Origin: Phycicoccus sp.
GTDB lineage: Bacteria > Actinomycetota > Actinomycetes > Actinomycetales > Dermatophilaceae
Length of the DNA: 56,819 bases
Direction of reading: 5' to 3'
Assembly (NCBI GenBank): GCA_017993715.1
Contig: JAGOME010000021.1
Span: 1-56,819, forward strand
The notes below the pieces were generated by a model. That model did not search any database, had not been told where the DNA came from, and saw only the letters and a list, made by a program, of their open reading frames with translations. Of the stretch, positions 7,505 to 15,473 are shown in pieces. The position numbers were made by a program, and so were the translations under genes. Positions within the stretch are counted from its first letter, which is position 1. Each line of letters begins with the position of its first letter.

Positions 7505-7861
7505 GTGACTGATCCCGAAGAGACCCCCAACTTCTTCGCCAATCGATGGCTCGCGTGGTGGACGCGGCGAGCCATGCGCCGAGCGGCTCGGCACCTCGTC
7601 GCAGAGCTCAAGGACCAAGGCGTCACCGGGGATTACTCGTTCCTCGGCTTCCACTGTGATCCAGTGGTCTGGCTCGTCACGCGGGGCGATGTCGAACGAG
7701 ACAAGCTCCTGAAGTCAGGCCTGCTTAGGGACCTAGTGGTCCAGCGGCTGAGGGAAGCAGGAGTCAGGCTCGACCTGGCTGAGCAAGCCGGAGCAACCGC
7801 GGAATCGCAGGAGACGGTGGACCGCGACTTCGACGGCAACTGGCGTCACGCGATGCAGTGA
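7505..7861 (+). CDS. Hypothetical protein, 118 residues
   Basis: Not recognised. GTG 7505 opens VTDPEETPNFFANRWLAWWTRRAMRRAARHLVAELKDQGV, a basic amphipathic N-terminal part, followed by YSFLGFHCDPVVWLVTRGDVERDKLL and an acidic tail. It is soluble, possibly nucleic-acid or membrane-surface associated from the W/R-rich start, but that is speculation. It is followed by a CGGCATGAG repeat and the integrase remnant. Confidence 0.55.
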   Translation: MTDPEETPNFFANRWLAWWTRRAMRRAARHLVAELKDQGVTGDYSFLGFHCDPVVWLVTRGDVERDKLLKSGLLRDLVVQRLREAGVRLDLAEQAGATAESQETVDRDFDGNWRHAMQ

Positions 7862-7903
7862 GTCGTCAATCAGTAGTGCCGCGGTCATGGCTCCCCAAGC
7901 GGC

Positions 7904-8101
7904 ATGAGCGCACGTCACGAGTCGATCGCGACGACGAACCGGTACCTGCACTTCCTCGGGGCGGGGGTGGACCGGCTCAACGCCACGTCGGGGGCGCCGC
8001 GGGGGCACGAAAGGGCGTCGGCGGTGGATGACAACGAGAGAACCTCGCCCGGGCCGGCGCGTCGGCGCTGGTCGGACGGGGTTCCCATCGGGTGGAGCTG
8101 A
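7904..8101 (+). pseudogene. C-terminal remnant of a tyrosine recombinase (phage-type integrase)
   Basis: The frame reads HESIATTNRYLHFLGAGVDR near its start, matching the end of tyrosine recombinases (G-H-x-S-I-x-T-T-x-R-Y), with the Tyr of NRYLH in the catalytic position. The rest of the catalytic domain (the R...HxxR residues) is missing upstream, so it is inactive as it stands. The frame runs straight into the first tRNA-Ala 3'-end core at 8092-8106, whose TGA supplies the stop. An integrase ending at an attachment site is the normal layout for tRNA-targeting elements. Confidence 0.65.
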
Positions 8102-8582
8102 GGGGACTCCGTCGGGCTCGTCCCTCGCCCTCCTCCTCGAATCACCGAGTTCGATAGAACACGTAAGGACCGGACGAAAAGCGTGTCCGGTCCTTACGTG
8201 TTCTGTGGAGCTGAGGGGAACCGTCCACTGCGGGCGCTGCGCGCCGGGCGGTCCTCCCGAATCCCCACCACGTCATGCAGAACGCATGAGAGGGACCCAC
8301 GAAAAGCGTGTGGGTCCCTCTCATGCGTTGTGGAGCTGAGGGGACTCCGTCGGGCTCGTCCCTCGCCCTCCTCCTCGAATCACTCCGTTCTATAGATGCA
8401 CGAAGGACCCGGCGAAAAACGTGCCGGGTCCTTCGTGCATCTGTGGAGCTGAGGGGAACCGTCCACTGCGGGCGCTGCGCGCCGGGCGGTCCTCCCGAAT
8501 CCCCACCACGTCATGCAGAACGCATGAGAGGGACCCACGAAAAGCGTGTGGGTCCCTCTCATGCGTTGTGGAGCTGAGGGGA
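8092..8582. repeat. Tandem array of tRNA-Ala 3'-end cores and 49-nt perfect hairpins (two 238-bp periods)
   Basis: Core GTGGAGCTGAGGGGA occurs at 8092, 8205, 8330, 8443 and 8568; the last copy is the 3' end of the real tRNA-Ala. Cores 2-5 are each immediately preceded by a hairpin of exactly 20+9+20 nt (8156-8204, 8281-8329, 8394-8442, 8519-8567). Spacers alternate: a 49-nt B type (8107-8155, 8345-8393) and an identical 61-nt A type (8220-8280, 8458-8518). Core 1 to 3 and core 3 to 5 are both 238 bp. Hairpins 2 and 4 are identical; 1 and 3 differ at about 8 arm positions, all compensated on the other arm, while the loop stays GAAAA(G/A)CGT-like. Confidence 0.9.
8519..8567 (-). terminator. Hairpin terminator directly after tRNA-Ala
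   Basis: A 20-bp perfect stem (arm AACGCATGAGAGGGACCCAC) with a 9-nt loop starts two bases after the tRNA discriminator base on the minus strand. Position and strength suit a tRNA terminator; no long T-tract follows. The same hairpin is duplicated at 8281-8329. Confidence 0.6.
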
Positions 8583-8641
8583 TTCGAACCCCTGGCCTTC
8601 TCATTGCGAACGAGACGCGCTACCAACTGCGCCACAGCCCC
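8569..8641 (-). tRNA. tRNA-Ala (anticodon CGC)
   Basis: 73 nt on the minus strand. Acceptor GGGGCTG pairs with CAGCTCC (one G-U), the anticodon loop is TTCGCAA with CGC in the anticodon position, and the T-arm contains GGTTCGAATCCCC. CCA is not encoded. The 3' end serves as the repeated core of the array downstream, so this gene was an integration site. Confidence 0.95.
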
Positions 8642-8849
8642 AGAAGCGAGAGAAACGATAACACCGGGGGCTGCCCCCACCGAAACTGGAGGCAGCCCGG
8701 CCCACCGTCGGGCGGCATTCAGGATCGCCGGCCCGCGCCTCACCCGACGCCGACGCGCCACCAACCCGCCCCCCGGAGCGAGCGCGGAACGTGAGACACC
8801 TTCGCGGCAACCACCTGGGACCCTCCAGAACCGACACTAAGGTGCAGAC

Positions 8850-10085
8850 ATGAGCCAGTCGCAGGGGACGGACGAGCACGACGACGCATCGGGTGGGGAC
8901 CATGCCGCTGGGGGCACCACACCCCGAGCCACCCACGTCGCCCCGCTTGCGGTGACCATCGCAGACGACCAGGTCGACAGCGCCGACCTGCGCTACCAAG
9001 CCTCCAAGTACTCCGTCCCACACTCGGTGCGCGCCGCCGCAGCCTGGTCGTGGCGCGGGCTGGTCATCGGGGCGGCGACCTTCGTCATCGTGTGGGTGCT
9101 GGCCTACTTCTCCGACATCGTCGTTCCCATCGTGTTGGCCCTCTTGCTCACCGCCCTGCTCCAGCCGGCCAAGAGCTGGCTCGCGCGCTGGCTGCCGCCG
9201 ATCCTCGCGGCCATCACCACGGTCGTGGGCATGCTCGTCGTGGTGACCGTCATCCTCTCGATCGTCGGGGCGCAGCTCGTCGACCAGTTCTCCGGCATCA
9301 GCAAACAGCTGAGCGAGGCGTACGACCAGATCCGCACGTGGGTTCAGTCCACCTTCGGGGTCTCCGACGACCAACTCCAGCAATGGCTCAACAGCGGCCT
9401 GGACCAGCTCGGCGCCTCACTGAGCAACATCGGCGCCGCCGCGGCCTCAGCCGGCTTGACGGCCACTCACTTGGTCACCGGCTTCTTCCTCATGATGTTC
9501 ACCCTCATCTTCTTCCTCTACGACGGGCAGAACATCTGGCATTGGGTCGTGCGCCTGTTCCCCCGCACGGCGCGCGGCAAGATCGAAGGCTCGGGGCGCG
9601 TGGCATGGGCCCAGCTCACCGGCTTCACCCGCGGCACGGTCATCATCGCGATCATCGACGCGGTGGGGATCAGTGCCGTCGCGGCCATCCTCGGCGTCCC
9701 CTTCGTGGCCGGGATCGCCGTCATCGTGTTCTTCGGCGCCTTCATCCCGATCATCGGTGCCACGATCTCCGGCGCTGTCGCCGTGCTCCTCGCCCTGGTC
9801 GCTTTGGGCCCGATCAAGGCGCTGATCATGCTCGCCGGCATCATCGCCGTCCAACAGATCGAAGCCCACGTCCTGCAGCCCCTCATCATGGGCAAGCAGG
9901 TCCGCCTGCACCCCCTCGCGATCATCGTCGCCATCGCGGCTGGGGTCTCGCTGGCCGGAGTGGTCGGTGGCGTGATCGCCGTGCCCCTGGCCGCCGTGGT
10001 CGACTCCGTGTGGCACTACCTGCTCAACTCGAGCGATCCGGCCGACGCCGAAGCCCTCGACGGCGCCTCCCCGACCCCCGACTAG
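8850..10085 (+). CDS. AI-2E family transporter (PF01594-type membrane protein)
   Basis: 411 residues. An acidic cytoplasmic N-terminus (about 70 residues) is followed by seven to eight hydrophobic segments in the AI-2E/PerM arrangement: a pair near residues 72-107, a long extracytoplasmic region with QLVDQFSGISKQLSEAYDQ, and the conserved block IDAVGISAVAAILGVPF with AVIVFFGAFIPIIGATISG and EAHVLQPLIMGKQVRLHPL. Family members export small molecules, some acting as sodium/proton antiporters; the substrate here is unknown. TAAGGT ends 6 bases before ATG 8850, indicating a leaderless message. It ends 21 bases before the convergent GlpR-like gene. Confidence 0.9.
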   Translation: MSQSQGTDEHDDASGGDHAAGGTTPRATHVAPLAVTIADDQVDSADLRYQASKYSVPHSVRAAAAWSWRGLVIGAATFVIVWVLAYFSDIVVPIVLALLLTALLQPAKSWLARWLPPILAAITTVVGMLVVVTVILSIVGAQLVDQFSGISKQLSEAYDQIRTWVQSTFGVSDDQLQQWLNSGLDQLGASLSNIGAAAASAGLTATHLVTGFFLMMFTLIFFLYDGQNIWHWVVRLFPRTARGKIEGSGRVAWAQLTGFTRGTVIIAIIDAVGISAVAAILGVPFVAGIAVIVFFGAFIPIIGATISGAVAVLLALVALGPIKALIMLAGIIAVQQIEAHVLQPLIMGKQVRLHPLAIIVAIAAGVSLAGVVGGVIAVPLAAVVDSVWHYLLNSSDPADAEALDGASPTPD

Positions 10086-10106
10086 TCCGGGGCCAAGGCC
10101 TCCGGC

Positions 10107-11063
10107 TCAGCCGTTGGCGGCGCGCGGACGCAGTGGCACCAGGTCGTCGTCCCAGGCCTCGACCTCGGCGACCGCCGCGGATGCCGACTCCCTCGACCCG
10201 GGCTCATCAAAGACCCGACGCTCGGCTCGCGCCTTCATCGCGTACGTCGGCAGCGGCACCGCACGCGGCTCCCACGTCAACGGCAGGTCGTCATCATCGA
10301 CCGTGCGCACGGACCTGCGGCGCGGCGCCACCTCGGTCTCGGCGACCGTCGATCCGGGCCCGAATGCCGCTGACGTCACCTCAGCGGGACGGCGCGCGGC
10401 CGGGGCGTTGTCGAAGACGACATCGGCACGGGCGACGACCTCGACACGCGCAGCCTCAGTGACCTCGAGATCGGCGGCCCCACCAACCCGCTGGCCAGCT
10501 GCTGAGGCACCTGGCACCGACGAGCGTGAACCTCCGCGGCGTGCCGCCAGCCTGCGTGCTGCCGCGCGGGCTCGCGCCTCCTGCCGGACACCGCGTCGAA
10601 GCCAGACATAGCCCAGGAGCGTCATAGCCACGGGGACGGACAGCCCGACCCACTGGATGACACCGGTCAGTGCGAGTCCCGCGAAAACCAGGGTCCCGAG
10701 GAACCCGACCACGAGCATGATGCCGCGCAACGTGCGACGAGGACTCATCGCCACCTCCTGAAGGGGACGACGAATGATGGGTGCGTCCGCGGGGGGCGCC
10801 GGGACCGCCAAGGGCGGCCGAGCGCGCAACGGACGAGCGGCCACCGGGGCCACCTCGCGAGCTACCCCGCGGGCCACCTCGGGTGCCACGCGACGCGTCG
10901 GGATGTCGGCGTCCCGGCGCACGGCCAGCACGCGCATCGTCTCGCTGAAGCGGTCGACGGTGCGGGCGGTCGCGATCATCTCGCGGCGGCGCATCCAGAA
11001 CTGGAGAAAGAAGGCGGCCCAGACCCCGAGGATCACCAAGAAGATCAGGGAAGAAGGCTGCAC
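10107..11063 (-). CDS. GlpR-like membrane protein (putative receptor of the gephyrin-like Glp/MoeA protein)
   Basis: 318 residues. One transmembrane helix at about residues 5-23, an Arg/Ala/Pro-rich loop, two further helices at about 113-155, then a long charged tail ending LVPLRPRAANG. No enzymatic motif. Position is the main clue: in many Actinobacteria a membrane protein follows rimJ in the galU-moeA/glp-rimJ block and has been described as GlpR, the partner of Glp in cell division and polar growth. Here it is the last gene of that operon, 82 bases after the GNAT gene. Assignment is by context and topology; sequence similarity was not measured. Confidence 0.55.
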   Translation of the reverse strand: MQPSSLIFLVILGVWAAFFLQFWMRRREMIATARTVDRFSETMRVLAVRRDADIPTRRVAPEVARGVAREVAPVAARPLRARPPLAVPAPPADAPIIRRPLQEVAMSPRRTLRGIMLVVGFLGTLVFAGLALTGVIQWVGLSVPVAMTLLGYVWLRRGVRQEARARAAARRLAARRGGSRSSVPGASAAGQRVGGAADLEVTEAARVEVVARADVVFDNAPAARRPAEVTSAAFGPGSTVAETEVAPRRRSVRTVDDDDLPLTWEPRAVPLPTYAMKARAERRVFDEPGSRESASAAVAEVEAWDDDLVPLRPRAANG

Positions 11064-11145
11064 GCCACGACCGTAAGTTGCGAGCCCGACGCGACGGCGG
11101 AGGTGGAGCGGTGTGTCGCCAAAGTGACGGCTGTGACGTGTGGTC

Positions 11146-11829
11146 TCAGCCGAGGCGAGACCTCACCGACCCGCCCTGCAGGTCCTCGCTCGTCAGTGCG
11201 AAGGAGCGGTGGTCACGCCAGTCTCCGTCGATGTGGAGCATCCGCAGCCGCATCCCCTCATCGCGGAACCGCAACTTGCGCACCACCGCGAGGCTGGCGG
11301 CATTCTCGGGCCGGATGTTCACCTCGATGCGGTGCAGTCCGAGCGTGTCGAAACAATGGTCGGCGGCCATCGCCAGGGCGGTCGGCATGATCCCGAGGCC
11401 AGCACTGGAGCGCGCAATCCAGTAGCCGGCCGAGCAGGACCGGAACGAGCCCAGCACGATCGAGCTGACCGTGAGCTGGCCGACGATCACCTCGTCGCGG
11501 GTCACGACGAAAGCCAAGGCCCGGCCGGCCCGGCCGTCGGCCTCATAGAGGTCGACCAGCTCGGCAAAAGTCCGCGGACTGGCGTGACCCGCGGGGGCCG
11601 TTGCATCCCAGGGTGCCAGCCACGCGGCATTCACGCGGCGGACGTCGAGGAACTCCGTCGCGTCGGCGTGCGCCAACGGACGCAAAGCGATCGGCGTCCC
11701 ATGCGGCGTCCGTCCCGCCAACACCACCGGCCATCCCGACGCGGAATGCCGGGTGGCACTGGGATGGCGACCCCGCGCGCCGACCCGAGCCAGAGTGCCC
11801 GGGCGATCGTCCCGTCGCCACCACGGCAT
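11146..11829 (-). CDS. GNAT acetyltransferase, RimJ-like
   Basis: 227 residues. The first 40 are a poorly structured basic stretch, so a later start is possible. A GNAT domain follows: IALRPLAHADATEFLDVR opens it; VIVGQLTVSSIV forms the central strands; AGLGIMPTALAMAADHCFDTLGLHRIEVNIRPENAAS is the acetyl-CoA-binding and motif-B region typical of RimJ/RimL N-terminal acetyltransferases. It overlaps the mogA stop by one base. In actinobacterial genomes rimJ commonly sits between moeA/glp and glpR; its target protein is not known from sequence. Confidence 0.85.
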   Translation of the reverse strand: MPWWRRDDRPGTLARVGARGRHPSATRHSASGWPVVLAGRTPHGTPIALRPLAHADATEFLDVRRVNAAWLAPWDATAPAGHASPRTFAELVDLYEADGRAGRALAFVVTRDEVIVGQLTVSSIVLGSFRSCSAGYWIARSSAGLGIMPTALAMAADHCFDTLGLHRIEVNIRPENAASLAVVRKLRFRDEGMRLRMLHIDGDWRDHRSFALTSEDLQGGSVRSRLG

Positions 11830-12323
11830 CAGTGGTCCCCGCCCTCCGCCTGGGACAGCGCGTGGGTCAGCAGTCCGCTCAGCACCGCGAGCCCATCGCG
11901 CACCCCGCCGGTCGAGCCGGGCAGGTTGACCACGAGGGTGCGTCCGGCCATCCCGGCCAGCCCTCGGGACAGGGCCGCTGTCGGAATGCCGCCGCTCACC
12001 CCCTGCAGCCGGATGGCCTCGGCGATGCCGGGCACCTCCCGGGTGAGCAAGGGCCTGGTGGCCTCCGGCGTGCCATCCGTGGGCGTGAGACCGGTGCCCC
12101 CCGTGGTGAGCAGGAGGTCGACATCGTCGGCGAGGGCGGCAGCCAGCGCTTCAGCCACCGCGGGGCCGTCGGGCACGACTGTGGCATCAGGCACCTCGAT
12201 GCCCCACTCGCGCAACGTGGTGACGATGAGGCTGCCGCCCCGATCGGGATAGACACCGTGGGCCGCGCGCGTCGACGCGGTGACGACGCGGGCGGTGCGG
12301 CCCTGCAGGTCGGGGGCGCTCAC
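11829..12323 (-). CDS. Molybdopterin adenylyltransferase (MogA/MoaB family)
   Basis: 164 residues, standard length. Seen: the start ARVVTASTRAAHGVYPDRGG, then the MoCF motif LLLTTGGTGLTPTDGTPEAT with the G-G-T-G and D-x-T-P elements, then VPGIAEAIRLQG and the NLPGSTGGVRDGL tail. It adenylylates molybdopterin before metal insertion by MoeA. It overlaps the moaC stop by 4 bases (ATGA), so translation is coupled. MogA and MoaB cannot be separated from sequence alone. Confidence 0.9.
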   Translation of the reverse strand: MSAPDLQGRTARVVTASTRAAHGVYPDRGGSLIVTTLREWGIEVPDATVVPDGPAVAEALAAALADDVDLLLTTGGTGLTPTDGTPEATRPLLTREVPGIAEAIRLQGVSGGIPTAALSRGLAGMAGRTLVVNLPGSTGGVRDGLAVLSGLLTHALSQAEGGDH

Positions 12324-12808
12324 GGCTCGACCCAGTCGCCGGACCGACCGCCGGACTTGGCGGTGACGCGCACGTCGGCGATCCGGGCATGCCGGTCGAC
12401 AGCTTTGACCATGTCGATGAGCGCGAGGCCAGCCACGGCGACGGCCGTCAGGGCCTCCATCTCGATCCCGGTCCGGTCGGCCGTGCGGACCGTCGCCTCG
12501 ATGGTGACGCCGTCATCGTCCACGCGCAGGTCGACCACGACGCCGTGGACGGCGATCGGGTGGGCCAGGGGGATGAGGTCGGGAGTGCGCTTCACGGCCT
12601 GAATGCCGGCGATCCGAGCGACGGCGAGGGCGTCACCCTTGGGGACCTCACCCTCCCTGAGCAGCCTGATCACGGTGGGAGAGAGCAGAACTCGACCTGT
12701 GGCGGTGGCCTGGCGTGCCGTGATCGCCTTGGCGGACACGTCCACCATCCGGGCCGCTCCGCTCTCGTCGACGTGGGTCAGCCGGGGCCCGGGCTGCTCG
12801 TCAGCCAC
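12320..12808 (-). CDS. moaC: Cyclic pyranopterin monophosphate synthase MoaC
   Basis: 162 residues from GTG 12808, which overlaps the MoeA-like gene's stop by 8 bases. Family markers: LTHVDESGAARMVDVSAK near the N-terminus, KRTPDLIPLAHPI (conserved Lys and His of the active site), and GIEMEALTAVAVAGLALIDMVKAVDR. With MoaA it makes cyclic pyranopterin monophosphate, the first molybdenum cofactor intermediate; no moaA is in the window. An open frame continues upstream of 12808, but family similarity begins here. Confidence 0.95.
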   Translation of the reverse strand: MADEQPGPRLTHVDESGAARMVDVSAKAITARQATATGRVLLSPTVIRLLREGEVPKGDALAVARIAGIQAVKRTPDLIPLAHPIAVHGVVVDLRVDDDGVTIEATVRTADRTGIEMEALTAVAVAGLALIDMVKAVDRHARIADVRVTAKSGGRSGDWVEP

Positions 12809-14042
12809 GGGGATCGTCCTGACCGAGCAGGGGGAGGTACGCGAGGACATCGCCAGCCTGGACCCGCGCCACCTCGGGCGGGACGACGGCCAAGCCGGTG
12901 GCCGCCCCGAGAGCCCCGACCATGTGCGAGCCCTGCCCCCCTGAGGGGGTCGCACACCCGGCTGCGACCACGACGCGCGTGAACTCAGTCTTGCCGGCCA
13001 CCGAGGCCCAGTCGGTCCCCGCGGTCACGGTGAACCGGCGGTCCCGGTCGGGGGCGCGCCCCGCCAGCCAACGCAGGAGCGGGAGGACGAACACGTGGAA
13101 GGACACCAGGGAGCTGAGCGGGTTGCCGGGGAGCGTGACGATCGCGACCTGGCCGTCGCGCAGCGTGCCGGCGCCTTGCGGCATTCCGGGACGCATGGCG
13201 ACCTTGACGAAGTCGACTCCGCCGACCCGGGTGAGGACCTCTTTGACAGTGTCGTAGGCCCCCATCGAGACGCCGCCGCTGGTCAGGACGACGTCGGGAT
13301 TGCCAGGCAGGTCGGTGAAGAAGCGACCGACAGCCCCCGCCTCGTCGGGCAGGTGGGTCCGGCTCACGCAATCCGCACCCGCCGCCTCGACCAACGCGCG
13401 CAACATGATCCCGTTGCTCTCGACCACCTGACCACGGGCGAGCTCGCTCCCCGGAGGGACCAGCTCATCCCCGGTGGACACGACCGCGACTCGGGCGCGG
13501 CGGTGGACCCGCACGGTCGGCGCGTTGGCCGCCGCGGCCAGCGCCAGCCGGCCGGGGTCGAGCAGGGTCCCCGCCGTCAGGACGGTCTCTCCCGCGCGGA
13601 TGTCTTCTCCGCGAGACCGGATGTGTTGTCCCACAACCGGTGTCGCCGTAATAGCGACAGCCTGCACTCCCCCATCGGTATCCTCGACGGGCACCACGGC
13701 GTCGGCGCCCTCGGGCATCGGCGCACCGGTCATGATCCGCATGGTCGAGCCTGGCTCCAGGATGTGGGCGCGGGTGTCGCCGGCCGGGATGTCGCCAGCC
13801 ACCGGGAGTGTCACGGGAGCGGTCGCGTCGGCGCCACCCACCTCGGCAGCCCGCACGGCATACCCATCCATGGCCGAGTTGTCGACGCCTGGCAGGTCAC
13901 CGCGGGCGACGACATCGGCGGCCAGGACCAGTCCGTGGGCCTCGGCAACCGGCACCTCGACCGACAGTGGGCGGGCGATCAGGTCGAGCACGATGCGTCG
14001 GTGCTCGGCCACGGTGCGCAATCCAGCACGTGCGTCACTCAT
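12801..14042 (-). CDS. moeA: Molybdopterin molybdotransferase MoeA / gephyrin-like protein Glp
   Basis: 413 residues. Seen: PGVDNSAMDGYAVRAAEV (MoeA domain I), AVVPVEDTDG, the MoCF-like domain with VVSTGDELVPPGSELARGQVVESNG, and LTSGGVSMGAYDTVKEVL, followed by PGNPLSSLVSFHVFVLP and a C-terminal barrel domain. MoeA inserts molybdate into adenylylated molybdopterin. In Actinobacteria the copy in the galU-rimJ-glpR block can be Glp, a gephyrin-like cell-division protein. Here moaC and mogA lie directly downstream, so a genuine cofactor role, a division role, or both are possible. Overlaps the upstream gene by 8 bases. Confidence 0.9.
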   Translation of the reverse strand: MSDARAGLRTVAEHRRIVLDLIARPLSVEVPVAEAHGLVLAADVVARGDLPGVDNSAMDGYAVRAAEVGGADATAPVTLPVAGDIPAGDTRAHILEPGSTMRIMTGAPMPEGADAVVPVEDTDGGVQAVAITATPVVGQHIRSRGEDIRAGETVLTAGTLLDPGRLALAAAANAPTVRVHRRARVAVVSTGDELVPPGSELARGQVVESNGIMLRALVEAAGADCVSRTHLPDEAGAVGRFFTDLPGNPDVVLTSGGVSMGAYDTVKEVLTRVGGVDFVKVAMRPGMPQGAGTLRDGQVAIVTLPGNPLSSLVSFHVFVLPLLRWLAGRAPDRDRRFTVTAGTDWASVAGKTEFTRVVVAAGCATPSGGQGSHMVGALGAATGLAVVPPEVARVQAGDVLAYLPLLGQDDPRG

Positions 14043-15450
14043 GGGCGGGTAGTCCTTTCACGTTGCCGGTCACGGTCATCCCGTCGGGGACTCTCACCGG
14101 CACATCGGCCACGATGGTGGTCGCCCCCTGGACCACGACATCCCGGCCAAAGACTGCATCAGCGGCTTCGCCGGCGATCGTCAAGCTGTCCGCCTGACAC
14201 AGCGACGGCGCCCCCTGTGGGAAACGCTCCTCAAAGTCTGCGATCAGCCGGTAGCGACTGCCGAGATCGATGAACGGCTCCTCGTGGTCGATGAGCGACT
14301 CGACGCGGTAATCCTCATCGAGGCGATAAATGTCCGAGCGCACCAGCAGCAGCTCGTTCGTCGTCTTCACCGGCCGGAAGCGAGAACGAGGCACCTGCAG
14401 CGCGCGCGCACCATCGAAGACCTCAACGGCCGCCCCCATCGCCGACTCGAGCTGGACAACACGGGGCGAGTCCGGGAGCGCCGGGTCCACGATCTTGCGG
14501 TTGACGATGATCGGCAAGGGCAGCACCCCGTCGCGCGTGGCGAGCTCACGGGTCAGGACGGTGAGGTCGATCCAGAGATTGTTGACATGGAACAGCGGAT
14601 GGCGCGTCACGTCCTGGAAGGCGTCCTCGTCCTCCGGGGCGACCTGGGCGCTGTCGCGCAACACCAAACGCCCATCGGCGCGACGGACCGCGAGATGTCC
14701 GCCTTTGCGGTCGTTTCGGGTGCGCTCAGTGACCTCGGCGATGTAGGGAATACCGTGGGCCGCCATGTAGGCGGGGATCCGGGGCTCACACGTGGCGCCG
14801 AGATTGTCCGCATTGGATAGGAAGAGATAGCGAAATCCCCTGTCCTGCAACGTTGTCAGAATGCCGGAGCTCTGGAGCGCGATATAGACGTCGCCGTGGC
14901 CGGGCGGGCACCATTCGAGCTCGGGGTCCGCTGGCCACTGCACGGGAGTCAGGTCGTCGGCACGTAGCCGCGGCTCCGTGCTCTGCAGGAAGTCCGCGGG
15001 GACGCCATCGACAGGCAGATCCGGATAGGCGGACAGCGTCGCCAGGGAAGGCCCGCGGGTGTGCTCGGAGTCCATGAGGAGCAGCGGCAGCTCGACACCG
15101 TGACGGCGCCGCAGCGCGAGGATCTGGCGGGCGGTCACATCCAGGAAGCTCAAACCGTCGCGGACCAGCAGGGTGGACTTGGGTCCGGTCATGCCCATGC
15201 TCGTCCCGAGGCCCCCATTGAGCTTGACGACAACGGTCGTCGCGAGGGCGGCCGCCAGCGCGGCGTCGTCGACCTCGATCTCCTCCAGTTGCGGGACCTC
15301 ACGCAGGGGTTCGATATCGTCCTCGTGGACGAATCCTGTCTCCGCCCGGGCCAGGATCCCGTAAAACCGCTCGAATGCCGCTTGCGCCCGCGGATCCACC
15401 CCACGGGCCTGCATGGCGGCCAGGGCCTGCGCTAGTCCTCCGTCGGGCAT
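14035..15450 (-). CDS. UTP-glucose-1-phosphate uridylyltransferase, eukaryote-type UDPGP family
   Basis: 471 residues, much longer than bacterial GalU (about 300) and of the UDPGP family (PF01704): VVVKLNGGLGTSMGMTGPKS is the nucleotide-binding start, GPSLATLSAYPDLPVDG and WCPPGHGDVYIAL the central blocks, and YLFLSNADNLGATCEP the UDPGP hallmark. It should make UDP-glucose from UTP and glucose-1-phosphate for wall glycans or trehalose. It occupies the slot in front of moeA/glp where galU lies in other Actinobacteria. ATG 15450 is 7 bases after TAGGGT, so the message is probably leaderless. Confidence 0.9.
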   Translation of the reverse strand: MPDGGLAQALAAMQARGVDPRAQAAFERFYGILARAETGFVHEDDIEPLREVPQLEEIEVDDAALAAALATTVVVKLNGGLGTSMGMTGPKSTLLVRDGLSFLDVTARQILALRRRHGVELPLLLMDSEHTRGPSLATLSAYPDLPVDGVPADFLQSTEPRLRADDLTPVQWPADPELEWCPPGHGDVYIALQSSGILTTLQDRGFRYLFLSNADNLGATCEPRIPAYMAAHGIPYIAEVTERTRNDRKGGHLAVRRADGRLVLRDSAQVAPEDEDAFQDVTRHPLFHVNNLWIDLTVLTRELATRDGVLPLPIIVNRKIVDPALPDSPRVVQLESAMGAAVEVFDGARALQVPRSRFRPVKTTNELLLVRSDIYRLDEDYRVESLIDHEEPFIDLGSRYRLIADFEERFPQGAPSLCQADSLTIAGEAADAVFGRDVVVQGATTIVADVPVRVPDGMTVTGNVKGLPAHE

Positions 15451-15457
15451 GCGCCCA

Positions 15458-15467
15458 ACCCTACGAT
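15458..15467. promoter_or_regulatory. Overlapping divergent -10 boxes for the uridylyltransferase and 5-FCL genes
   Basis: The ten bases ACCCTACGAT contain TACGAT on the plus strand (15462-15467), 6 bases before GTG 15474, and TAGGGT on the minus strand (15458-15463), 7 bases before ATG 15450. Both match TANNNT and share two base pairs, so one RNA polymerase would exclude the other. Both transcripts would start at or next to the start codon. Confidence 0.65.
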
Positions 15468-15473
15468 GTGCAC

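Larger units (their letters stand above)
6030..7908 (+). repeat. Dispersed CGGCATGAG repeats at gene boundaries in the island
   Basis: The nonamer CGGCATGAG occurs on the plus strand at 6030, 6449, 6474, 7467 and 7900. Four copies fall in gaps between genes (after mazF, after the gene at 6138, next to the gene starting at 7418, and at the start of the integrase remnant). The copies at 7467 and 7900 share the longer GCGGCATGAGCGCA. One further copy was noticed elsewhere, in coding DNA at about 52.7 kb. The pattern is cassette-like. Confidence 0.5.

Noticed and set aside
6030-7908. Integron attC sites at the CGGCATGAG boundaries
   Set aside because: No paired RYYYAAC/GTTRRRY core sites or folded attC structure could be seen, and no integron-type integrase is present.
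8092-8582. The repeat array as a CRISPR array
   Set aside because: Spacers are not unique (A spacers identical, B nearly so), the repeated 15-mer is a tRNA 3' end, and no cas genes are nearby.
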